Assembly (NCBI RefSeq): GCF_041521385.1
Contig: NZ_CP168006.1
Coordinates: forward strand, 3,659,590 to 3,723,589
Reading direction: 5' to 3'
DNA from: Alcaligenes faecalis
GTDB taxonomy: Bacteria > Pseudomonadota > Gammaproteobacteria > Burkholderiales > Burkholderiaceae_B
DNA: 64,000 nucleotides
Below the pieces are notes generated by a model, which saw only the letters and a list, made by a program, of their open reading frames with translations, did no database searches and had not been told where the DNA came from. Position 1 is the stretch's first letter; each line of letters starts with the position of its first letter. Below are positions 1-11,147 of the stretch, in pieces. The position numbers were made by a program, and so were the translations under genes.

Positions 1-2
1 GC

Positions 3-1013
3 CGCATACAGAGCACTCAGAATGCTTACGTGAAATCCGACTTTGCGGTGCTCAGTGCCAAGGTTTCGGGCTACGTGAAAGCCTTGCCCTTGGGGGATTA
101 TGAGCAGGTCAAGGCGGGGGATCTGATTGCGCAGATTGATCCGGCCGATTACGAGCTGGCCGTAGCGGCAGCGCAGGCGGAACAGTCCAAGGCGCAGGCC
201 CACCTGGAAAATCTGGACGGTGAAATTGCACAACAACAGGCGCGTATTAAAGAGGCGCAAGCCAAGTTGCGCTCCGTGCAGGTGCGCGTGCGGCAATACC
301 GTAATAATCCTTCGCGTCAGGCATGGCTGGTCAAGGAAGGTGCCTTGTCACGTCAGGGCTATGAAAATGCCCAGGCCGATCTGGATGAGGCAATCAGCCA
401 AGGGGAGGCTGCTACCGCGCAAGTGGAGCTGGCGAAAAACTCCCAGAAGGTTCTGCTGGGGCAACGTGCGATTCGTACCGCGGATTTGAAATCGGCTGAA
501 GCTGCCTTGGAGTCTGCTCGTCGCAATTTGGGCTATACGCGGATTGTGGCCCCTTTTGACGGGGTCTTGAACAAGCGTCATGTGCAAGTTGGCAGTCTGT
601 TGAACCAGGGTACGCAGATTGTTTCCATCGTCCCCCTGGAGCAGGCCTACGTCATTGCGAACTATAAGGAAACGCAGCTTGCCCGCGTACAGCCGGGGCA
701 GCCGGTGGAGTTGTTTGTGGATGGCCTGCCTGGGGGGAACTGGCGGGGACGTGTGGTCGAGATTGCACCCATGAGCGGGGCCGAATCCTCCTTGTTGCCG
801 GCCGATAATGCCTCCGGGAATTTCACCAAAGTGGTGCAGCGCATACCGGTGCGTATTGAGCTGGAGCCGGGTCAGGCACAGTTGGAGCGCCTGCGTCCTG
901 GCATGTCGGCCCAGGCCAGAATCGATACGGCGGGTTCCCCTGTTGCGGCTTATGACATGCCTGGCTTGAAACAGACTCGTCAGTTGGCTGTCATTCGGGC
1001 GCAGGAGGGCTGA
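3..1013 (+). CDS. HlyD/EmrA-family efflux adaptor (5' end outside window)
   Basis: This is the periplasmic adaptor (membrane fusion protein) of a multidrug or small-molecule export pump. The reading frame is already open at base 3 and its first residues read like the EmrA biotinyl-lipoyl half-motif (NAYV..DF..L.A.VSGYV), so the true start and the N-terminal membrane anchor lie upstream of the window. A GTG at 30 would cut into this conserved domain and is not the start. After the first lipoyl half come a long alpha-helical coiled coil, the second lipoyl half (Y.RI.APFDG.L..R.V..G) and a beta-barrel domain. The stop lies 2 bases before the ATG of an EmrB-like permease, so the two form one operon and one pump. 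The substrate cannot be read from the sequence. Confidence 0.9.
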   Translation, partial: RIQSTQNAYVKSDFAVLSAKVSGYVKALPLGDYEQVKAGDLIAQIDPADYELAVAAAQAEQSKAQAHLENLDGEIAQQQARIKEAQAKLRSVQVRVRQYRNNPSRQAWLVKEGALSRQGYENAQADLDEAISQGEAATAQVELAKNSQKVLLGQRAIRTADLKSAEAALESARRNLGYTRIVAPFDGVLNKRHVQVGSLLNQGTQIVSIVPLEQAYVIANYKETQLARVQPGQPVELFVDGLPGGNWRGRVVEIAPMSGAESSLLPADNASGNFTKVVQRIPVRIELEPGQAQLERLRPGMSAQARIDTAGSPVAAYDMPGLKQTRQLAVIRAQEG

Positions 1014-1015
1014 TC

Positions 1016-2542
1016 ATGCGCTTCTCCCGACTGATGGCCAATACACAAACTGCACGTCCTGTCTTGACGGTGATTGCGATTTTTCTGGGTGCGGTCCTGA
1101 CTACCGTGCAAGGGCGGCTTTTTTCTGCAGCCTTACCGGATTTGCGTGGTCAGTTTGGCTTGGATGTGCTGGAAGCTGCCTGGTTGGGGACCGCCTTGAA
1201 TGCGGCGCAATTGATTTCCATGCCGATTGCGCCATGGCTAGCGACCGTCATCGGGCCGACTCGGGTTTTGCTGGCCCCAAGTCTGCTGTTGGGCTTGGTC
1301 GCCTTGTTGATTCCTTTCTTTGCCCATCATTATCCCGTTCTGCTAAGTCTGCATGCCTTGGCTGGACTGTGTCTGGGAATCTATCTGCCTTTGACGATGT
1401 CCCTGGCTTTGCGCAGCGTTCACCCTCGGTTGTGGCTGGCTGTCATGGCGGCGTACAGCTTGCGTGTGTCAACCGGCATGGATGCAGGGTATGGCACATC
1501 CGGTTTTCTGCTGGAAGAAATCAGTTGGCATTGGGTTTACTGGCCCACTGCTTTTGTAGGGCCATTGATTGCGTTGCTGGCCTGGAAGGCCATGCCATTG
1601 GCTCCAGTAGACCGGCCGCAACTGCAAAACGCGGACTGGGGGGGTATGGCCCTGTTTTGCACCGGCCTGGTCCTGGCTTTTGTGGGGATCGAGTCGGCTG
1701 AACGCTTGGGCTGGAGCGACTCTGGTCTGGTTGTTTCAGCCTTGTCTGGGGGCGCGCTGCTTGTCGTGGCCGCAATAGGGCGTGGCATGCGCAGGCAAAA
1801 CTCCTTTGCCAGCCTGATGGCGCTGGGCAATCGCAATATCCGTATCTGTCTGATGATTGCTTGTCTGTTCGGTGTACTGATGACGCCAACGTCCTTGCTG
1901 ATTCCCAGCTTTCTGGTGCAGATGGGCGACTTGAAGCCGCTGCAAGCAGGCGCCGCCACCTGGATAGCGTTTTGGGCTTATCTGGCCTCGACCCCCTTGG
2001 CAATTTATCTGGGTCGCCGTCTTGAGCCACGCCTGATGATGATTATCGGTTTAAGCATTATTGCGTTCACGGCCTGGTTGGGAACTCATATCAGCCACGA
2101 TTGGCGGGTAGAACAGTTTGTCTCGATGCTGATTCTACAGTCCGTGGGCGAGAGCACCATGTTGATTGGTTTGATTGCTGCCTTTGTGACCAATCTGAAT
2201 CCCCAACATGGAGTGGCATTGGGCGTGTATGTCCCCATCGCACGTGTCTTTACGCCCGTCGCCGCAGCCACGTTGGTTTCCACTTGGCTGCGCATGGCCG
2301 GCGATATCAGCCGTAGCAGCCTCAGCAGTCATCTTGTAGAGGGTGACCCTTTGGTCATGGAGCGAGCCTCCGCAGGTTTGGCCGGTCTGGCTCGCACTTT
2401 GGCTCGTGAATCACAGGTGGCAGCACAAATCAGCGCCTACATCCTGGTGTTTTGGTGCAGCTTGCTGGCCTTGTGTCTGGCTGTGCTGCTGCGTTCTTCG
2501 CCACCCAATCCCATCGCGCCTCCCTTTGCTCAGTCTGTGTAG
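1016..2542 (+). CDS. MFS permease of the DHA2 (EmrB/QacA) type
   Basis: A 508-residue inner-membrane protein with about 14 hydrophobic segments, the length and layout expected of DHA2-family drug:proton antiporters. It starts 2 bases after the adaptor stop, which indicates translational coupling and a shared function as an EmrAB-like exporter. The loop after TM2 lacks a clean G-x-L-a-D-r-x-G-r-r-x-l motif A, as is common in this subgroup. The C terminus is short and polar (SSPPNPIAPP). An outer-membrane partner is not encoded in the visible part. Family assignment is firm; the transported compound is unknown. Confidence 0.9.
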   Translation: MRFSRLMANTQTARPVLTVIAIFLGAVLTTVQGRLFSAALPDLRGQFGLDVLEAAWLGTALNAAQLISMPIAPWLATVIGPTRVLLAPSLLLGLVALLIPFFAHHYPVLLSLHALAGLCLGIYLPLTMSLALRSVHPRLWLAVMAAYSLRVSTGMDAGYGTSGFLLEEISWHWVYWPTAFVGPLIALLAWKAMPLAPVDRPQLQNADWGGMALFCTGLVLAFVGIESAERLGWSDSGLVVSALSGGALLVVAAIGRGMRRQNSFASLMALGNRNIRICLMIACLFGVLMTPTSLLIPSFLVQMGDLKPLQAGAATWIAFWAYLASTPLAIYLGRRLEPRLMMIIGLSIIAFTAWLGTHISHDWRVEQFVSMLILQSVGESTMLIGLIAAFVTNLNPQHGVALGVYVPIARVFTPVAAATLVSTWLRMAGDISRSSLSSHLVEGDPLVMERASAGLAGLARTLARESQVAAQISAYILVFWCSLLALCLAVLLRSSPPNPIAPPFAQSV

Positions 2543-2583
2543 GTCCAGGCAGAGAGGCGTTTTTTTAACCAAGGAGATTCATC

Positions 2584-2967
2584 ATGAAATTAGGTTTGTG
2601 GACATTGGCTTGCACGGCTTTGCTGGCCTCGACATCGGCTTGGGCTGTTGACGGTTCTGCCTCTGTACAGGAGCAGGCCTACAGCAAGAGTCGTGCCCAG
2701 GTTGTGCAGGAATTGGAGCAGGCACGTGAGCAAGGGCTGATCAGCGTAGCGGCGCATGGCTATCCCAACGTGCCGCGAGGCTCTGTTAAAACTCGTGCTC
2801 AGGTTGTTCAGGAGTTGCAAGAAGCGCAACAAGTCGGTTTGCTGGACTTCGCAGACGATGAGTATCCCGTCTTGCCTGCCGATGGTACTCATAAGACGCG
2901 CCAGCAAGTTGTGCAGGAGCTGGAACAAGCCAGAAAGCAGGGCCGTCTTTTGTATGTAGCCCCATAA
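2584..2967 (+). CDS. DUF4148-type exported protein with three internal repeats
   Basis: A 127-residue secreted protein. An N-terminal signal peptide (hydrophobic core at residues 4-20, cleavage probably after AWA) is followed by three copies of a 34-35 residue unit that starts K-(S/T)-R-(A/Q)-Q-V-V-Q-E-L at residues 35, 69 and 104; the last copy is incomplete. This is the DUF4148 pattern, common in Burkholderiales periplasmic proteins of unknown function. A strong ribosome-binding site (AAGGAG) sits 7-8 bases before the ATG. It follows the efflux operon by about 40 bases and ends at a strong terminator, so it may be cotranscribed with the pump. Confidence 0.85.
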   Translation: MKLGLWTLACTALLASTSAWAVDGSASVQEQAYSKSRAQVVQELEQAREQGLISVAAHGYPNVPRGSVKTRAQVVQELQEAQQVGLLDFADDEYPVLPADGTHKTRQQVVQELEQARKQGRLLYVAP

Positions 2968-3012
2968 GGTTGTACCGAGTTGCCGTTGAGGACGGTGTCT
3001 AGCTTGTAAAAA

Positions 3013-3046
3013 GGGACTGAGGCTGCCTTTACGCAGCCTCAGTCCC
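3013..3046. terminator. Bidirectional intrinsic terminator
   Basis: A perfect 14-bp stem (GGGACTGAGGCTGC with its complement) and a 6-base loop. It is followed by a short pyrimidine tract on the plus strand and by five T on the minus strand. It lies between the converging DUF4148 gene and the MFS remnant. Confidence 0.85.
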
Positions 3047-3083
3047 TCTTGTTATGACGAAGTTGCTTCGGGGGGGGCGGGCT

Positions 3084-3812
3084 TCAAGCCTGGGTCTGAG
3101 GACGACGCATCAAACGCAAGGCCACCAGTACCGACAAGCTGACTACCACGGCACTGAGCAGATAAATCGCTTCCAGCCCCCAGGTTCTTGCTACGGCGCC
3201 CAAGGCGGGCCCGGTGATCCCTAAAGAGATGTCCAGAAAGGCAACATAGGCACCCATGGCGACACCTCGGCTCTCGGGTGGGGCGCGGCGCACGGCTTCC
3301 ACACCAAAACCCGGGAAGGCCAGGGAGTAACCCCATCCGGTCAAGGCGGCCCCCAGGTAGGCAAGGGCAGGGCTGTGGGCGCCCCAGATCAGCAAGAGGC
3401 CAGCAGCTTCCACCAGCACGCATAGCAAAGCGACGCGTGCCCCGCCCAGTTTGTCGGGAAGATGACCAAAGAACAGGCGTGCCGCAATGAAGGCGACCCC
3501 AAAGGCAGTGAATGCCAGCGAAGCATTGCCCCAGTTGCGATCGGCAAGGAGCAGGGCGATAAAGGCGGTCAGACTACCAAAACCGACACTGCACAGCAGC
3601 AAGCCCATACCAGCGCCCCAGACCAGCCCCAGAACTTGGTAGAAAGGGGTGCGACGCAGCGCAGTGGGGGCGGTGGTGCGAAACTTGAGCAACATCAGCA
3701 GGGAAATCAACGGCAACAGCGTGACGGCGACCGAGATACCGTTAAAGCCGTAGTCCTGGTTGACCGCGACACCTAAAGGGGCCCCAACGGCATAGGCACC
3801 GTATCGCCCCGC
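3084..3812 (-). pseudogene. 5'-truncated MFS transporter (C-terminal ~60%)
   Basis: The frame encodes the second part of an AraJ/YfcJ-like MFS exporter: a TM4-5 signature GAYAVGAPLG, then about seven membrane segments to a normal C terminus. Only a TTG (3714-3716) could serve as a start, and it lies inside a membrane segment; the open frame continues upstream to about 3805-3812 with good family similarity and then breaks off. At that point the C-terminal part of a TetR regulator begins on the opposite strand. Roughly the first 130-150 residues and the promoter are missing. I read this as a deletion remnant. A 210-residue protein could in principle still be made from the TTG. Confidence 0.8.
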
Positions 3813-3982
3813 AGGATCTGGATTTGGCCACCTGGGTGGTGATGCAAAGTCTAGAGTCCCTGATTCATGGCGCGATCATTCCGCCTGGTGTGCCGTATCC
3901 ACCGGAGCAGGTGGAAGAAGCCATTGTGGATTTGCTGTGTGGGTATTTGGGCTGTGCGAGCCCTGGGAAAGCGGGGAAGTGA
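3812..3982 (+). pseudogene. C-terminal fragment of a TetR-family regulator
   Basis: About 55 codons ending at the TGA of 3980-3982 read D-L-D-L-A-T-W-V-V, then S-L-E-S-L-I-H-G-A, and end ..L-L-C-G-Y-L-G. This is the pattern of the TetR C-terminal ligand-binding domain (W-x-h-hhxxhEGhhHxA ... hhxhhxxYL). No DNA-binding domain precedes it; upstream of about 3812 the sequence belongs to the oppositely oriented MFS remnant. The pair was probably a divergent regulator-exporter unit whose shared middle has been lost. Confidence 0.75.
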
Positions 3983-4310
3983 GCGGAGTTGGCGAGCCGG
4001 TTTTCGAGTGAGTTTTGGCTCACATGAGTTTGTTGTTGTTTGTTGGTCGGAATCACCTTAGCTACCGTATGCACTGAATGATGTACTGCAGCAGAACAAA
4101 GAATAGGATGTCATAGCCTGGTTTAAAAGTGCATATACCCTGTGCTCATAGTCCGGCCTCAGATTCTCAGATCCCCAGGTGTCAGCAATCTCGTAAGGCT
4201 TTGGTGTGTGTTTTACAGACCATCAAGAGCTTCCAACAAAAAGGCGCCAATCTTTGTAGATATGGCGCCTTTTTTCTCAGGAGTTCACGAGCAGAACGGA
4301 GTTGATGGGC
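3983..4310. other. Intergenic stretch without a gene
   Basis: Apart from the terminator at 4238-4274, I see no coding signal here; the open frames lack ribosome-binding sites and family resemblance. It sits just downstream of the TetR/MFS deletion scar. Confidence 0.5.
4238..4274. terminator. Bidirectional intrinsic terminator
   Basis: AAAAAGGCGCCA pairs with TGGCGCCTTTTT over 12 bp around a 13-base loop, with T-runs on both strands. It ends the minus-strand dapD-dapE-prmB-ABC-F operon and blocks read-through from the left. Confidence 0.85.
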
Positions 4311-6232
4311 TTAGATCTGTCGCCCGATCTCTTCCATCGCTTCCTGAATTTCCAGCCACTCTTCTTCCAGCGTTTGATGCGTTTTGGTGAGTTCACCATG
4401 TTCAGTCATCAAGGTGGGACGTTGGTCTTTGTAGCTGTCCGAGTAAAAGTCGGGGTCCTGCATCAGGGTATCCAGCTCCTGCAAACGAAGTTGAGCTTTC
4501 TCCATGGCCGACTCTACTTTCTTCAAGCGGCTTTCCAGAGGCTTGCGTTGCTGGGCCTGACGTTGGCGCAGCTCGGCTTCCTGACGGCGTTGCGTCTTGC
4601 GGTCTGTGCCTTCGCCACCCGTATCAGCACGGGCTTCCTGGCGAGCTTCCGAGCGCGATTGCGCGCTGCGGGCCAGTAGCCAGTCGCGGTAGTCTTCCAG
4701 GTCGCCGTCAAACTCCTGCACCTGGCCATCGGCCACGATCCAGAAAGAATCAACGGTAGAGCGCAGCAGGTGGCGATCGTGCGAGACCAACAATACGCTG
4801 CCACCGTAGTCAGCCAAGGCTGTTGCCAGGGCTTCGCGGGTATCCACGTCCAAGTGGTTGGTTGGCTCATCCAGCAGGAGCAGGTTGGGTTTTTGCCAGA
4901 CAATCAGGGACAGGGCCAGACGCGCCTTTTCACCCCCGGAGAAGGGGGCGGTCAGGCTGGTGACCATATCACCGCTAAAACCGAAAGAGCCCAGGTAATT
5001 GCGTAACTCCTGCTCGCGTACATCCGGAGCCAGACGCGCCAGATGTTGCAAGGGTGTGGAGTCCGGGTCAATGGAGTCCAGTTGGTGCTGAGCAAAGTAG
5101 CCGATCACCAGACCTTTGGACTCCAGGCGTTCGCCCCTGATAGGTTCCAGCTTGCCAGCCAGGGTTTTGACCAGTGTGGATTTACCTGCGCCGTTCATCC
5201 CCAAAATACCCACACGGGCACCGCCGCGTACCATCAGACGGACCTGGCTCAAAATCGCCTTGTCCTGACCGGGGTAACCCAGATCGGCCTGATCCAATGT
5301 CAGCAAGGGATCGGGTGTGTATTCGGGCGAGGGCAGGCGAATGGAAACGCTTGAGTCGTCGCGCAAGAGCGTCACGGTTTGCATGCGGGCCAAAGCCTTG
5401 ACGCGGCTTTGTGCCTGCTTGGCCTTGGTGGCCTGGGCCTTGAAGCGGTCAATAAAGCTTTGCAGACGCGCAGCTTCACGGGTTTGACGCTCGTAGGCGA
5501 TCTGGCTTTGTTGCACGCGCTCGGCACGCTGCACCAGAAAGTCGTTGTAGCCGCCTTTGTAGCGAACCAACTTTCCTTGGTCCACGTGCAGAATCGAACG
5601 GGCCACCGCATCCAGAAACTCGGTGTCGTGCGAAATCAGCAGGACCGTTCCGGGGTAGGAGCCCAACCAGCGCTCCAGCCAGAGCATGGCGTCCAAGTCC
5701 AGGTGGTTGGTGGGTTCGTCCAGCAAAAGCAGGTCAGAAGGTGCCATCAGGGCGCGGGCCAGGGACAGGCGCATTTGCCAGCCACCGGAGAACTCGCGCA
5801 CAGGCAGCATCCACTGATCGGGGCGGAAACCCAGGCCAGCCAGCAATTGCTCGGCACGCGAAGGGGCGGACCAGGCGTCGGCTTCGATCAGGGCGTTTTC
5901 CAGCTCGGCAATGGCTTGCCCGTCGCTATCGGGTGTATTGGCGCGTTTTTCCTGCAAGGCACGCAGGCGTTCGTCGCCATCGATAACAAATTCGCGGGCA
6001 GGGCGGTCACGGTCCGGAATAGTCTGGCGCACACTGGCCACTTCCCAGGCATCGGGGATGCTCAGGTCCCCCCCGTCCAGATCCAGCTCGCCTTGCAGCA
6101 AGGCAAACAGCGAGGATTTGCCTGCGCCGTTCTTGCCCACAATGCCCAGGCGTTCGCCCGGATTGACGATGAAATCCGTATTGTCCAGCAGGACTTTGAC
6201 GCCGCGACGCAGCGTAATTCCAGTTGCGCGTA

Positions 6233-6236
<4 letters not shown>
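4311..6236 (-). CDS. ABC-F family ATPase (YheS/Uup-like)
   Basis: A 641-residue soluble protein with two ABC ATPase domains and no membrane domain. Walker A motifs lie at about residues 34-41 and 346-354, signature FSGG at 149-152 and 432-435, and LLDEPTNHLD at about 171-180 and 454-463, the last being the ABC-F hallmark. A basic linker (about 240-290) and a C-terminal Arg/Gln/Glu-rich coiled coil (about 530-641) match YheS/Uup. ABC-F proteins act on ribosomes to relieve stalled states; the exact role of this member is not settled by sequence. Its ATG overlaps the prmB stop by 4 bases, so it is translationally coupled as the last gene of the dapD operon. Confidence 0.93.
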
Positions 6237-9107
<2,871 letters not shown>

Positions 9108-9300
9108 AGGCTAGGCTCTGTGAATGCAGGCCGTCATGGGCAGTACCGGAATACAGAAGGCGCATGATGCGCGGTTAACTACCGCAGCGGCCGTGCTTGA
9201 ATGGAGGCAACAGGATAACCGAGTCTGCCCCATCCATGCACGGTTTTATGGCTTTCTTTGTCGCATTTGCCTCAAGGGGCATCCTGTTTTGCTGATGTTT

Positions 9301-10068
9301 TCAGGGGGGCAGAATAAAGTGGCTAGGTGCCTGTCCCAAGCAGCGACGGAACATGGTGGAAAAAGCACTGGAGCTGTCATAACCCAGATCCAGCGCGATC
9401 CGGGTGACGGATTGGCCGGCAGACAGCTTGGTCAAGGCTGTCAGTAAACAGGCCTGTTGCCGCCACTGGCTAAAGCTCATGCCGGTCTGCTGTCGAAAAA
9501 AACGCGTAAAACTGCGCAGACTTTTATTCAATTGCATGGCCCACTGTTCTGGCGTGCTCTGGATATGAGGCTGGCCCAAGAATGCTTTGCAAAGTGCGGC
9601 CAAGGACGAATCTTGAGGGATGGGCGCAAAGAGTGGCATGGTGTGTGCCAGGCCAACTTCATGCAAGAGCAACTGAGCCAAGGCACCGTCGCGACCATTT
9701 TCCTCGTACAGGGCGGGCAAGGCCAGGGAGGCCAGCAGCAAGTGATGCAGCAAGGGCGTAATGACCAGCACTTCGCAATGGGCGCTGCTGCGGGGGACTG
9801 CCCCTGGTTCTATATACAGACTGCGCGTACTGGCGCTGTGCATGCGTACACGATGGCGCTTGCCGGCTGGAATCCACACACCGCGATAAGGCGGGATGAC
9901 CCAGGCGCCATCGTCAGTGTCCACTTCCATCAAACCCGTCATGGCATAGAGCATCTGTGCCCGCCGGTGGGCATGAAAATCCAGCAAGGTACCCGGTGCG
10001 TAATCTGTGCCAATGGCCAGCAAGGGGCGCGGGGTTGTATCCACGCGATCCAGTCGTACATTGTGCAT
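9301..10068 (-). CDS. AraC-family transcriptional regulator with N-terminal cupin
   Basis: A 255-residue regulator if started at the ATG of 10068, which has an AGAGG element just upstream. The open frame extends 51 codons further but that part has no family similarity and would run into the divergent transporter gene. The N-terminal cupin-like sensor is followed by two helix-turn-helix units in the last ~100 residues, with A-L-D-L-G-Y-D-S-S-S-A-F in the second, diagnostic of AraC/XylS proteins. It is divergent from a TauE/SafE exporter about 100 bases away, its likely target. The ligand is unknown. Confidence 0.85.
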   Translation of the reverse strand: MHNVRLDRVDTTPRPLLAIGTDYAPGTLLDFHAHRRAQMLYAMTGLMEVDTDDGAWVIPPYRGVWIPAGKRHRVRMHSASTRSLYIEPGAVPRSSAHCEVLVITPLLHHLLLASLALPALYEENGRDGALAQLLLHEVGLAHTMPLFAPIPQDSSLAALCKAFLGQPHIQSTPEQWAMQLNKSLRSFTRFFRQQTGMSFSQWRQQACLLTALTKLSAGQSVTRIALDLGYDSSSAFSTMFRRCLGQAPSHFILPP

Positions 10069-10174
10069 ACACAAACCTCTGGCTGAAATGAAAGTATTGT
10101 TGACTGGTTTTAGCATGTCAGCCACAGTGGGGCGACCTATCCTTGGACGTTGGCAACTCTTTTGATGGATAGGT

Positions 10175-10981
10175 ATGTATTTTCTATTGCTGTTTTTTGG
10201 CTTGCTGGCTGGGGTGAGCACCGTGCTATTTGGCTTCGGTGGTGGGTTTGTGGTGGTCCCCGTGCTGTATTCGGTGTTGATTGCTAGGTATGGCGTGGAC
10301 AGTCAGATGGGGCAGGCGGCCATGCATATTGCGGTAGCGACGTCCACCTGCGTCATGATCTTTGGAGCTGGCTTGTCCAGTTGGCGTCATCACCAGGCTG
10401 GCACCGTGCCTTGGGGGCAACTGCGCCCTTTGCTCGGGTTTATCGCTGTGGGGGCGATTCCCGGGGCGGTAACGGCCATGGCCTTGAGCGGGTCCTGGGT
10501 GCGTTGGGTTTTTGTGGTGTATCTGGGCCTGACGATTCTCGATAGCCTGTTTCGATCGGGTTTTACCCAGGAGGCAAGCACGGTCATGCGCCCGTTGAGC
10601 AGGGCAAGTAGCGCCGGGGCCGGCGTTCTTGTTGGTGCGATCGCCGCCTTGTTGGGCGTAGGCGGAAGCGTGATTACTGTACCCTTGATGCGCCGACGCG
10701 GCGCCAGCATGACGGCAGCCACAGCGGCAGCAAACCCCTTGTCCTTGCCTATGGCGGTGATGGGGAGCCTGAGCTACGCCATGCTGGCCTGGAACGCAGA
10801 TTCATTGGGGCCTTGGCATGTGGGGTATATCGACCTGCGAGCCTGTCTGGTGCTGGTGCTGGGTTCCTGCCTGGGGATTCGCTTGGCTTCACGCTGGATC
10901 GGCAAGATCCCCGACCGTATTCACGCCCAAGCCTATATCGTTTTGTTGGGCGTGGTGTTTTTGCTGATGTTGCTGATCTAG
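10175..10981 (+). CDS. TauE/SafE-family inner-membrane anion exporter
   Basis: A 268-residue membrane protein with about eight hydrophobic segments and two inverted-repeat signatures, GFGGGFVVVP near the N terminus and GVGGSVITVP near the middle, which are the marks of the TauE/SafE (sulfite/organosulfonate exporter) family. Divergent from the AraC regulator, which probably controls it. The substrate cannot be told from sequence; sulfite or a sulfonate is possible by family. The next gene starts about 165 bases downstream without an obvious terminator. Confidence 0.85.
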   Translation: MYFLLLFFGLLAGVSTVLFGFGGGFVVVPVLYSVLIARYGVDSQMGQAAMHIAVATSTCVMIFGAGLSSWRHHQAGTVPWGQLRPLLGFIAVGAIPGAVTAMALSGSWVRWVFVVYLGLTILDSLFRSGFTQEASTVMRPLSRASSAGAGVLVGAIAALLGVGGSVITVPLMRRRGASMTAATAAANPLSLPMAVMGSLSYAMLAWNADSLGPWHVGYIDLRACLVLVLGSCLGIRLASRWIGKIPDRIHAQAYIVLLGVVFLLMLLI

Positions 10982-11147
10982 GTTTGGTCGGCGCGATGCG
11001 GGATTAGCGTCCGCCTGACGTAGCGGGTGTCACTTTGTCTGTTTGGAAAAACTTGTGTTTTTTTGTTGAGTACGGCGAAATGCAGAGCTTGGGATGCTGC
11101 ATTTTTACCTATACTTGGCAGCACAGAACAAACAGGAGTGGGGCAAC

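Noticed and set aside
4142..4390. 82-codon plus-strand frame
   Set aside because: Runs through the terminator at 4238-4274 into the 3' end of the ABC-F gene; no coding signal.
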